Assembly: GCA_034359265.1 (NCBI GenBank)
Contig: CP136891.1
Coordinates: 86,384,001-86,448,000 of the forward strand
From: Canna indica
Lineage: Eukaryota > Streptophyta > Magnoliopsida > Zingiberales > Cannaceae
DNA: 64,000 bases
Reading direction: 5' to 3'
Part shown: positions 23,401 to 31,979 of the stretch, piece by piece
Layout: each line of letters starts with the position of its first letter
Numbering within the stretch: position 1 is the first letter of the stretch
Notes under the pieces: model-generated
Database searches by the model: none
What the model was told of the DNA's origin: nothing
Seen by the model: only the letters and a program-made list of their open reading frames with translations
Made by a program: the position numbers and the translations under genes

Positions 23401-26400
23401 GGATATTTAGCATACCATTGCTACAATAAGCAAAAAAACAGATCAGCAAAAAAATGGAAAACAATAGAAACAACACAATGCTCATGAAAAAAAAATGATT
23501 TATAGATCTGAATGCAAACAATGTAGAGCTACAAATAAGGTTTAAAAAACCGCCCGAAACGGTATATACCGGCCGGTATATACCGGTTTTTGAGGATTCC
23601 GGTATTCGATATACCCGGTATTTGAAAATACCGGGTATATCATGTATATCGGGCGGTATATGGCGGTATTTCGCCATATACCGCCCGGTAAGGGCGGTAT
23701 ATGCATCATACCGTCCGGTATGAGCGGTATGATGCGATATCGGGGGAATATTGATTTTATTTTTATTTTTTTTAAGAGTTAGATATAACTCTAAACAATA
23801 CATAATTGATGAATAAATGCTTAAAATCAATATTCCAATGTCAGATACATGAATATTAAAAGTCATTTTTACTGTATTAGGATTTTTCACAGATACAAGA
23901 GAATTACATATAAGCACAGCCCAAATGGTCTAAAATTTTTTCGGGAGGGGGCTCCGCCCCCACACCCCCGCAGGGGGCGCTGCCCCCTTGACCCCCGCCC
24001 GCTAACCGGCTAGCGGGACCGCCGAAGACTCTGCGTAGCGCAACATAAAACGTAGTGCAACATATCTAATTTTAGACCCTTTGGACTGTGCTTATATGTA
24101 ATTCTCTTGTATCTGTGAAAAATCCTAATACAGTAAAAATGACTTTTAATATTCATGTATCTGACATTGGAATATTGATTTTAAGCATTTATTCATCAAT
24201 TACGTATTGTTTAGAGTTATATCTAACTCTTAAAAAAAATAAAAAAAAAAAAATTAAAAAAAAAATTAAAAAAAAAAAACGGTATGCTATTCCCATACCG
24301 GCCCGTACCGTGTGTCGGTACGATACGGTACCGGTATGTACCGGTACCGGTACCGAGATTTTAAACCTTGGCTACAAATACAGCTACAACCAATCTAGCT
24401 AGACCCACGACAATCCATGGTGTTATTAATTCATTGACCAATAGATCCAGGACAATTAAGCTAGTCGTGCAACAAATAAATAGATCCTTTCAGCTTATAT
24501 GTCCATAAGGCATTTCATTCAAACCATAATTTCTTTGTTTATTGCATTAAGATTCCATTTTAAAACAAGATTTTCTCAAAGTAGATTTCTGATAATATGA
24601 ATATGATATTGTAATGATCTGGAGAGGTGGGGCCAATTCAAATTGACCAGCGGATCGGTACCAACAAGTACATAAATATGGTACCAATATGCACTGGATA
24701 AGCCTACAATTTTATTGGGTATCAACTATAATTTTAATCCATGTTGGTGCTAATGCATGGACACCAGCAATACAAAAAATGCAAATAAGTTGCTTATTTC
24801 AAAAAGAAATTATGGTCTATATTAACGATTGGTATCTCCAAGACTCCAACTGAACTTTACACACTGATACGACACCAATAAATCTCATATAGAGCTGGAC
24901 AGACATCTATCCAGAAGTGTCAGCAAAGCAAAGAGAAACAAAGAATAGCAATTAAATACTTTCATCAGTGATTTATCCACCGTGTCATCCATTCAGGTTT
25001 ATAAGATGTCAGCGAAGAGAAACAAAGTATGGTAAATTGGCAATTTCCACATTTTCATCAGTGATTTATCCATACATGTGACTGAATAGCATCAGGCATA
25101 GAACTGTTGTCAACATCATCAGAAGCAATAGCAAAGAAAGTAATCAACATTTAATAGACATAGCTACCTTTTCTAAATGTCATATTTTGGATAGCGAATT
25201 CATAGTATAAACAAAACTAGAAAATCACCTTACGAGCTTCAGTATCCTTCCAAATATTGCCCGCAAAGCCTAGGACGATAACAACAACAATTTGGAAAAG
25301 AAAAATAGCTCCAGTCAACTTATCTATCATTGCATCAACAGCCGTAAGTTTGGGCTCTGGTACACCCCTACTCATCCCCAACTTAGTTTCATTGCCTGAA
25401 AATATGATGAAACAAATTACTAGTTATTCCTTACATGAGAGCTGCAACCATGCTACATATAGAAGGAAGACGGAATGTCATAAAAATGAAACAATAGAGC
25501 AATTAGAATCTAAGAAAGTTCTACTATTTTGATTCGTTCTCTTTATTCACATTGAGATTTATAAGATTACAAATAAAAATATGGGGAAAAAAATTAAAAG
25601 AAATCATCATGCTCCTCATCAGTGTCCCAAGCAAACAGTAAATATAGAATTGGGCAATTCTTTTTCTGAACATGAATCTAAAGACATTATTTCCTAGATT
25701 TACAAGCATGCCTGTATAGACTGCAACTCCACAAGCCCATTCTGTATTTCTTAAATAGCACGACTGTAGAAGTGTGTTGTTGATGGTTAATGGACACAAG
25801 TCATTATCAATAAAGGGAGGAAACAATCGCATATTTGCATCAAATCTTCTGATGTCTTTATCAGGATTAGGGCACTCAATAACACCCTGTAAATTTTAAG
25901 AGAAAAACATTGAGAAACCATACAAAAGCCTTCGATTAATTCACTGTGTGAACAAAACATGGGAAGTACCTTGATTTTATGTAATTGTTCAGGTGCTAAT
26001 CCAATACAAGCTGAAGGAACAACTCGGGTCTTCAAATCAGTCTCACCATCTAAAGCAGAAGTCTTATGGTACAATAAGAAAAGCATCAATTAGGCAATGG
26101 CAATCCATAAACAAAATCATAGTTACAAATTTAGATCATTCAAAAATAAATTCTACTTGTAAACACATTTCTCTAGCAAATAATTAAGCCTCACTCATGA
26201 ATATCATAATAACCAGAGTTCCCTTAGCAAATGAATCTATCACCAGGTTGTAGCATTAAGTCCTTCTGGTTGCCCTTACTGGGTAGCACTTGCATGGGAT
26301 TCAGGCTATTGAGATTGCATTCAATAAAGGTGTGCACTCAGGACCAACTGGCCCGTATGACCCATTTTTCAACCAATTGATACATTGTGAGCCTTCCTAT

Positions 26401-29400
26401 CTGTAGGATAGAGTTCCCACCTCTCATTCTTTTTCAAGCCAGCCCTCGCATATGGAGATTCCCCACTCCTTTCCCCCCATACCTCTTCCAGTAGAGTTGG
26501 CTCCTACACTCTTTGAGTATGCTTTGGAGATTTTGGAAAGGGCTGCCTTTTCACTATTGGGACAAGCTTCAGTTATTGCTTTCCTAACCCTGAACTGGCC
26601 TACTAGGAGATGTAGAAATGACTAAGCATTTCTATATTTTATCCTATTCATAGTTTAAGGTCCAAGGCAACCTGGTCCTACCCCTGTAGGAGAAACATAA
26701 GCATGTATTTAACTAGTACATATTGATACACTTAAATTCATAGTCGGAGATGAACTTGCTGATTTTCCTAGAAGTGTGGATTACCACTTGATTCCAACTT
26801 AATGTCTTGTTAGAACAACAACCTCTAAATATCCTCTTAATGTCATGGAGATGTCTTGATTCCAACTTTATGTCAAGGAAGTATGTTGGTACCAGCAAAT
26901 GGTGGATAAGCATAGCATATCACGTTAGAACAACAACCTCTAAATACCCAACTATTTGGGCTCTGCTAAGTTACATGAGATTTGAAAATGATTTTTACCC
27001 TTGCTGTGAAAGGCTTACACAATCCTCCACCTTTTTCATCTGGACTTGATACCCATATTGGCAATGTTATAATACAAATAGAACTTAATAAATAAATTAT
27101 GTCTATATATTGATATACAACATATTTAGTAAGGGGTCAACTGGTATCCATCAGTACTCATGATATAAACAGGGATTTGAATCTGAACATATATGCACAT
27201 TCACTATTTTTAGTCTCAATTTGTTTATGTATTTCTTTTGTTCCACTGTTTTTTTTGTATTTCTTTTGTTCCACTGTTTTATTTTCACTTTTCCATTCTT
27301 TTTGTGCTACTCATAGGTTATGTTTACTCTTAATTCTCATTTTTCATAATTCTTCATTGAGGAGTGAAGCCTGCTACCATTATCTTATTCATTATTTATC
27401 TTCTAATTTTCTTCCACTCTCTTTGAAAATCTATCACATTCTGTTCTCTTCCCTAACAAAAATTATCAATTGACAAAACACTCCTCCGATACATAATTTT
27501 TTCTTCCACTAACAAAATTTGTTTGTAAAATGAAAAGGGAATACCAAATAGCATAAAATTTTGTTTTTATTGCTTGTGCTTCTCAACAAAAATCTTTTCA
27601 TATTAAATAGTATCTCAGATAAAACAGCGCAGGGTTTTACATATTCAAGTTTATGCTACAGTTTATGTGGTCATGGACTCATGCCAGTCAGCCAATAGCA
27701 AAATGTTCAAGTATGCCGCACTATGTCCATAATAGTGCAAGCTTCAGTTAGGTGACATGTAGTGCAACCACTGAAACAGGTCAATGCATGTTTGTATGTA
27801 ATCCAATTTTTTTCACTTTCATCATGGCATGATCAGAGAGCACCAATTGCTGGAAAGCTATAGTCATTGCATACCATACAATATGGTAAAAGCAAGTAAC
27901 TTAAACTGCCAACGTGGGTTTATTGAGAGAATAATATTAGGCAGATTTTGCTATCTGCCTAATCCTTAATGTGCCATAAAACTAAAGCTTATATTTTTAT
28001 AACAAAGAACATTCTTATGCACCTCATGAAGGGTTCTTGTCATTGCATACCGTACAATATGGTAAAAGCAAGTAACTTAAACTGCCAACGTGTGTTTATT
28101 GAGAGAATAATATTAGGCAGATTTTGCTATCTGCCTAATCCTTAATGTGCCATAAAACTAAATCTTATATTTTTATAACAAAGAACATTCTTATGGACCT
28201 ATTCCACTTACAATTTGATACATTGCACCACAAAAGAACTAAATATATGATGCTCATGAAGGGTTCTTTAAGGTAATAAATAAACGAGGTGGCTTACATT
28301 TCATTTTGAGAAAGCTCATCAAGTTCAATATGAATTAACAAGGAGATAATAATGCAAAAGGACAAAATCCTTAGCTAGATGTTGGATTTGTTACCTCAAC
28401 ATAGCAGATGCCTTGTGGTTCAGATGTTCCTATTAAAACAAGATCACAAGGTACCTCATCATTCTCTCGCAGCCACACTATATTACTAACATGAATATCT
28501 TGTGCTTGAATCTGTAACAGAAATAAGAATGTAATACAGGTTAGATATAATGTCATTCATGACATTGAAAATTTTATACAAAATGTTCCATCTGAGTGGG
28601 CATATTGAATGTTTCAAACACTATAAAATTGAAACAAATAAGCTAGAGATGTCTGAGGAACCCTTTCATTGCAATAAAGAAATTCTTTTTAAAAAAATTA
28701 GGGTAAATTGCACTGACCTCCCCTATAATTAGGGCTAATTGCAAGGACCTTCCCTCATTGTTTCAAAATATTTTGAGATCCCCCTAAAATTCCAGTCAAT
28801 ACCCCCACTAAACCATTTAAATTTTTTTTTCTAAATAGAATAATATATTTAATTATTATAACGTCCACATCATCTACCAACTTATATTATAAAACATTTT
28901 TTTTCAAAAATATCTAGTTCTATTAGCCTTCTTCCCCACACTTAGTTTTTTTACATTTGTATGGACGTTGTGTCAGAAAAGCATTAAAAATTTTGATTTA
29001 TAACATGATGTGACAGATGATGTGGACATTTTAATCATTAAATTTATTGTTTTTAAAAATATTTAGAATGGTTTGGAGGAGTGTTGATTGGATTCTCGAG
29101 GGGTCTCAACCATTTTTAAATAACGAGGGAAGGTCTGTGCAATTTACCCATTTTTCTATTAATCTCATTCAATCTAAAAGTCATTAAATGAAACATGATG
29201 GATTTATATTCTTGGCATTCCTCCCATTTGGAGACATTGTCTAATTGTCTTGTATATAGAGATGTCATGGCATCATCTTTGGAAATGTTAATTATCCATC
29301 ATAATGCAACTACACAATTAAAAAATTGGAAAGAAGGACGAGATCAAGAAGGAACATGGTTCTATTAGTTAACACATCAACCAACTAAAATATCTAAAGG

Positions 29401-30215
29401 AAACTATCATTTGGGAAGACAACGAGGAATGCTGCAGGCATTGCTATTAAGAAAATCAAACATGAAAGATATACTATAACCAAGTAAAAGAAACCTAACT
29501 TGCAAAGTGGCCATCCATGCAAGTACATGATCCTACATATGTAAGGGTAGCAGAAACACCATCATCATGTAAAATTTTAAGAAAAGGTTGCATAGGAAGG
29601 TTGACATAAATTTAAAAATCAGGAACAGAGTTCCAAATAGAACAGCATATTGCATTATTGCTCACTGTTATGAAATAAGATCTAAGTTAACAGATCAAAG
29701 CAATTAAAAAAATAAACTGTACTTCTAGATGCAGCAAAGACAGCCAAGGAAATTATAAGTGAGCTTCAAAAGGATCTATACATGTTTACGAATGCCGTCC
29801 TTTAGAACCCATACTTCCTTCTCATTTGCTTTCTTGTCAGAAAGATACCTATTGTAGTCATCCCATGCCTCTTTTGTTGCCGATACAGCAAATATGAAGA
29901 TAAGTGGGCCCCAAGTACTTGCAGGATTTACAGGAGTGATAAGTGACCATAGCTGGAGGCAAGCAATAAGCAAAAAGTACTGATTCATGAACCGCCTGAA
30001 AAAACAAATGATATGAGATTTAGACATCCAAAGTATGTCATCGAATATTTAAATGGTAATGGTGAATACAATAGGATATCAACAAATCCACACCTGAATT
30101 GTTCCCATAAATTCTTAGGAAGAAAGTTCCATAATGTATATTTTCTATTAGATATTGTATTGTCACAGTATAGGTCCTGGAAGGAATCATCATTGATGTA
30201 GACAAAGCGCTTCAT
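5491..30215 (-). CDS. ALA2: P4-ATPase phospholipid flippase, ALA2-like
   Basis: Flippase that moves phospholipids (phosphatidylserine for Arabidopsis ALA2) to the cytosolic leaflet of endomembranes, working with a CDC50/ALIS partner. Coding exons, 5' to 3': 30215-30094, 29995-29782, 28511-28395, 26062-25970, 25886-25712, 25395-25229, 23420-23316, 22968-22871, 22773-22631, 20707-20611, 20526-20417, 20110-19946, 15567-15413, 15333-15253, 15121-15001, 11275-11169, 9794-9663, 8750-8597, 7737-7620, 7515-7342, 7176-7125, 6255-6128, 6033-5883, 5814-5491. They total 3,303 nt and all phases agree, giving 1,100 aa (about 1,107 in Arabidopsis). Key motifs: DGET (156-159), PISIK in TM4 (327-331), DKTGT with phosphorylated D380, KGADE, TGDK (635-638), GDGGND (750-755). 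Every junction is GT-AG except the GC-AG intron 25711-25396. No coding damage is seen despite many intronic transposons. Confidence 0.93.
8123..8341 (-). mobile_element. tRNA-derived SINE with 14-bp TSD
   Basis: The body is 8137-8327, read on the minus strand. Near its start is a pol III A-box-like TAGCTTAGTGAT, and about 35 bp on a B-box-like GGGTTTGATCC, the spacing of a tRNA-derived promoter. The 14-bp sequence atatctatcagaaa lies directly on both sides (8123-8136 and 8328-8341) as a perfect target-site duplication. The tail part contains two related 25-bp repeats ending in acgtgg. The copy is complete and sits in a flippase intron in the host gene's orientation. Confidence 0.85.
10252..10274. 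repeat. (CT)n microsatellite
   Basis: An uninterrupted CT dinucleotide run of about 11 units inside a flippase intron. Confidence 0.9.
10640..10804 (+). mobile_element. Au-like SINE with 11-bp TSD
   Basis: The body is about 10651-10793. It holds a B-box-like GGTTCAAGTCAC, then the Au order: CATCTTCTTTATGCATGAGTAAGG, GACCCTC, gatcccgcat and a GTGCACTGGGGTCGCCC 3' end. The 11-bp TTTTATTAATA flanks it on both sides (10640-10650 and 10794-10804), a likely target-site duplication, although its AT-rich composition lowers the weight of this evidence. The 5' tRNA head appears shortened. Confidence 0.7.
12040..12243. mobile_element. Relic end of the intronic hAT family
   Basis: About 100 bp ending at 12243 carry the same subterminal pattern as the right ends of the hAT elements at 19840 and 24370: ACCGTGCCGTGTGTTGGCA, then GGTCCGGTACCGG and a terminal TTTAAAACCTTG. 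A possible opposite terminus (CAAGGTTTTAAAAGTAC) lies near 11471, but the DNA between is unrelated to the family's left end and I found no matching target-site duplication. I therefore call only this end. Confidence 0.5.
12950..14600. mobile_element. Probable LTR-type repeat, interrupted by a MITE
   Basis: Outside the MITE at 13752-14511, the DNA reads like a plant copia LTR. A TATA-like actataaatatag lies near 13268, followed by TTAAAGGCACTTCCTGGTTA and GGGATTCAAGGTCGTGGATG, the kind of sequence seen near LTR 3' ends. No internal gag-pol region follows, so it would be a solo LTR or fragment. I could not fix its ends or find a target-site duplication. Confidence 0.35.
13744..14519. mobile_element. 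hAT-like non-autonomous element, 8-bp TSD
   Basis: The element is 13752-14511 (760 bp). It begins CATAGTTGTTA and ends with the inverted counterpart (TGACAACTATG). A perfect 8-bp duplication, agctagac, flanks it at 13744-13751 and 14512-14519, which is the hAT signature. Both subterminal regions are packed with GCGC/TAGCGC words (agcgcatagcgc and variants), likely transposase-binding repeats. An acidic minus-strand frame at about 14069-14266 ([28 protein letters not shown]) looks like the tail of a transposase gene, so this may be an internal-deletion derivative. It lies inside older LTR-like DNA in a flippase intron. Confidence 0.8.
15662..15930 (-). mobile_element. Au-like SINE within 34-bp direct repeats
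   Basis: Read on the minus strand, 15860-15740 follows the Au SINE order: a B-box-like GGGTTTGAGCC, CAACCTCTTTGCAAAAAGTA, GGGAAGGTTGCGTACATCAA, then CCCCAAAGCCC and a GGGCACTAGG end. The surrounding segment is bounded by a 34-bp direct repeat differing at one base (15662-15695 and 15897-15930). This could be an unusually long target-site duplication or a separate local duplication that carried the SINE. It lies in the same flippase intron as the large hAT. Confidence 0.65.
16390..18770 (+). pseudogene. hAT transposase pseudogene (BED/DUF659/hATC)
   Basis: Likely exons are 16390-17716, 17797-18189, 18274-18480 and 18563 to about 18770, with GT-AG junctions that keep phase. In order they encode an N-terminal BED zinc finger (CLHCNM ... 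RLKQHLAGG), a Ser/Gly-rich linker, a DUF659-type catalytic core ([32 protein letters not shown]) and a C-terminal hAT dimerisation region ([10 protein letters not shown] ... [20 protein letters not shown]). Four in-frame stops break it: TGA 16774-16776, TGA 16858-16860, TAG 18571-18573 (where the family has the second Trp of EWW) and TGA 18664-18666 (Trp of ERNW). A small duplication near 18785-18800 shifts the frame of the acidic tail. No functional transposase is expected. Confidence 0.88.
18790..19575 (+). pseudogene. hAT transposase acidic C-terminal tail, frame-broken
   Basis: Downstream of the hATC region, the reading frame continues in pieces. One piece reads [19 protein letters not shown] and runs to a TGA near 19010. 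The next reads [20 protein letters not shown] into an Asp/Glu run. The last is [13 protein letters not shown] followed by a Ser/Thr-rich stretch ending [10 protein letters not shown] near 19575. These are typical of the low-complexity tails of plant DUF659 hAT transposases. The frame changes at least twice, so I treat this as decayed sequence of the same gene and not a separate gene. Confidence 0.6.
21240..22500. other. Long flippase intron with short repeats
   Basis: This part of the intron between flippase exons 9 and 10 has no gene. Two diverged copies of a 40-bp motif (cttaggttgttaggaagg and cttaagttattagaaagg, each followed by a ctcaat...catttata stretch) lie near 21720 and 21940, suggesting an old repeat. 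The source family is not clear. Confidence 0.35.
23528..24378. mobile_element. Rearranged hAT derivative with 8-bp TSD
   Basis: The element is 23536-24370 (835 bp), flanked by a perfect 8-bp duplication, GCTACAAA (23528-23535 and 24371-24378). Its ends (TAAGGTTTAAA left, TTTAAACCTTG right) and CCGG-rich subterminal DNA match the 3.86-kb hAT at 15986-19840, so it is a non-autonomous member of that family. All transposase sequence is gone. The interior holds two inverted copies, about 170 bp each (23764-23939 and 24068-24240), of the family's right subterminal region, around a GC-rich core of about 130 bp. It lies in the flippase intron between exons 6 and 7. Confidence 0.9.
23936..24067. repeat. 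GC-rich palindromic core of the hAT derivative
   Basis: About 130 bp of unusually GC-rich DNA in an AT-rich intron, with nested hairpin words such as gggggctccgcccc and gcagggggcgctgccccc, and gctaaccggctagc. The 3.86-kb hAT has no counterpart, so it is probably captured or inserted DNA. No coding or RNA-gene assignment is supported. Confidence 0.6.
25396..25711 (-). other. GC-AG intron of the flippase gene
   Basis: The exon ends TATACAG and the next bases on the minus strand are GCATGC; the acceptor is TTTTCAG. Cutting here joins ACA-G to GC-AAT and gives VYTGNETKLG, the expected family sequence, in frame. The only nearby GT (GTAAATC, 10 bases further on) would shift the frame. The intron therefore appears to use a GC donor. 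Confidence 0.75.
26800..26990. repeat. Short dispersed repeat, two copies
   Basis: The motif gttagaacaacaacctctaa occurs twice (about 26810 and 26925). The second copy runs into CCCAACTATTTGGGCTCTG, a small palindrome resembling a common plant interspersed repeat. The family is uncertain. Confidence 0.35.
27229..27283. repeat. Two-unit 26-bp tandem repeat
   Basis: The unit gtatttcttttgttccactg plus a T run occurs twice in tandem inside a flippase intron. Confidence 0.7.
27863..28200. repeat. Two-unit tandem duplication, period 176 bp
   Basis: The segment starting gtcattgcatacc at 27863 recurs at 28039 and stays nearly identical for about 160 bp, with only a few substitutions. Both copies contain the perfect hairpin word aggcagattttgctatctgcct. 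The sequence ctcatgaagggttct, which precedes the second copy, occurs again at about 28253. This looks like a recent local duplication in the intron between flippase exons 3 and 4. Confidence 0.85.
28701..29149. mobile_element. MITE-like element with inverted ends
   Basis: The left end GGGTAAATTGCACTGACCTC is matched in inverse by the right end (GGGTAAATTGCACAGACCTT on the minus strand), and similarity continues inward through CCCTC and GAG(A)(T/C)CCC words for some 90 bp. The middle is AT-rich and non-coding. I found no clear target-site duplication, so the superfamily is open. It lies in the intron between flippase exons 2 and 3. Confidence 0.65.
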
Positions 30216-31411
30216 TGTTGGCCAAGAAGCATACTATATATGAAACATCTGACATATTAGCATGAATGTCACATACAGAATTCAGTGTTAGAATGTCTCA
30301 CACCACATAATTTCATTAAAAAATGCAGAAAACATAGTAAACAAAGAAATATACATATTTCGTATTTTTTAGTGATCTGACAAGCAAATGTTATATGTCA
30401 ATACAATCAAGTGATGACAACATACATTAATAACTTGTGAAAAAATAGAAAGTTAAATATCACTTACAGATTAAATTTCTAAGCAGCTTACTACACAATG
30501 ACATTAATATCAAAACTCCTGAACCTCTGGAAATGGTCAATCCTTAAAAACAAAAAAAAAATACATAAGACTTTTGAACTAAAGTTCTCACTAGTTGGAA
30601 CTTACTCTGAAGCCTGAACAAGGAAAATCCATCCTCAATTGAATGTCATGTTGACATCCATTACTCCAGTTTATAAATCCCTCTTTGATCCCAATGAGAA
30701 CCTACAAATTACTCCTAAATATTTTAAAGTAATGAAGAACGGTTACATTTACTTCCAAAATATTGATGAAAAACTCCACCAGCCTTCTTGCCAAGCTATG
30801 GCAAAACTTTATGGTCCACATCTTTGTCCTCTCCCTTATACTCTACAACCACTTCTTGGAGATACTGTAGGAAGAAAATTTGTAAGTCCAAATCGTATCC
30901 CCATAACTTCATTCAGTGTGAAACCTAATGAAAGCCATAAATGCATCTCTCAGACTCTCACTGAGCCATACCAAGATTTATACCCAGCAGCCATGAAAAC
31001 CCCATGAGTGATCATTACACAGATGACAGATTATCTGCTGCTGCAGTCGTGACTAAATCTTTTCTCTAAAACAAAAAACAAACAAACAAAAACACGAACA
31101 CAGACAGACTAAACCCTACACAACCCTGCAGCAGGCGTACGTGAAAAGACAAATATTACACCAAATGACGCATTGTTAAAGTTCATCTCTAAGAATCCAA
31201 TATCCCCTTCAAACTAAGGGAAACTAGATCCACTTCAATTGTCAAAAGCGTGCATATGAGATCAAACAATAGGAACAATATCGGAGAAAGAGGGAAGGAC
31301 CGAACTACATGATCTGCATCTTAACATTAATGCTAATCAAGATAGATTGGAGCAAAGAGCAAGAGATAATTCAAAAACGAAAATGCTTTCAAGAGAAAAA
31401 ATAGATCTAAC

Positions 31412-31725
31412 CAGGACGCCTGACCCTCGAATCGATATCTTCGCGCTCCCGATCTCCCCAGCACGCATCTAAGGATAATAAGCCATTCTAACTGCCAACA
31501 ATTCAGCAACGGCGTCCGTGACGGATGGACATTGCCGAGAGGAGATTTAGAACTGTGCTTAACGTGGTGGCCGACGAGGTCGGGGAGACGGGGTCGTGGT
31601 CGTTTCTTCTCGGCCAACGATTGGGGACTCGTGAGGGAAGGAAGGGGAGACTTTTAACTCGATGATGTTAATCCAAGCGGTCGAATATGCCACCAGGATT
31701 TGCACAAGCGAATCACGTGACGGTA
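31412..31725 (-). promoter_or_regulatory. Likely 5' UTR exon of the flippase gene
   Basis: This GC-richer block lies upstream of the flippase start on the same strand. It begins just downstream of a TATA box and ends at a donor-like CTG|GTTAGA near 31411, with an acceptor-like TATATAG next to the start codon near 30220. This layout fits a leader exon followed by an intron of about 1.2 kb. No ATG-initiated ORF of interest is present. The exon limits are inferred. Confidence 0.4.
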
Positions 31726-31749
31726 AGGCTGAGCGGTGGTTCTTGGAAC

Positions 31750-31761
31750 TTTATATAAAGG
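31750..31761 (-). promoter_or_regulatory. Palindromic TATA box
   Basis: The 12-mer ctttatataaag is its own reverse complement. On the minus strand it sits some 25-30 bp before the proposed flippase leader exon. Because it reads the same on both strands it could also direct plus-strand initiation, but I see no plus-strand gene next to it. Confidence 0.45.
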
Positions 31762-31979
31762 GTCTCGCTTCACTCTCGTGTCATGTACCATACAGCGGGC
31801 ACAGAAACAATCCTCCTCATTGGTTATGTTAAAATACTGGTGACGGCTGGTGATGTCGTTTCAAATAGTGGACCCCGCCTATTGTGTTGGACTCCAATTG
31901 GTGGGACAGAATGTGCCGTGTCTTCAATGGTGATCGGGATGGATGTGGGACGGAGCTCAAGGCACATTCCATATGAATA

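Noticed and set aside
23369..24402. Two ORFs on opposite strands encoding the same ~50-residue N-terminal peptide
   Set aside because: They are the two inverted arms of the hAT derivative read in opposite directions, not duplicated genes.
27863..28200. Possible CRISPR-like or satellite array
   Set aside because: Only two units, no spacers, and a plant nuclear context; it is a simple tandem duplication.
30639..31007. Plus-strand 122-codon ORF upstream of the flippase start
   Set aside because: It lies in the inferred 5' UTR intron of the flippase, with AT-rich composition and no recognisable motif.
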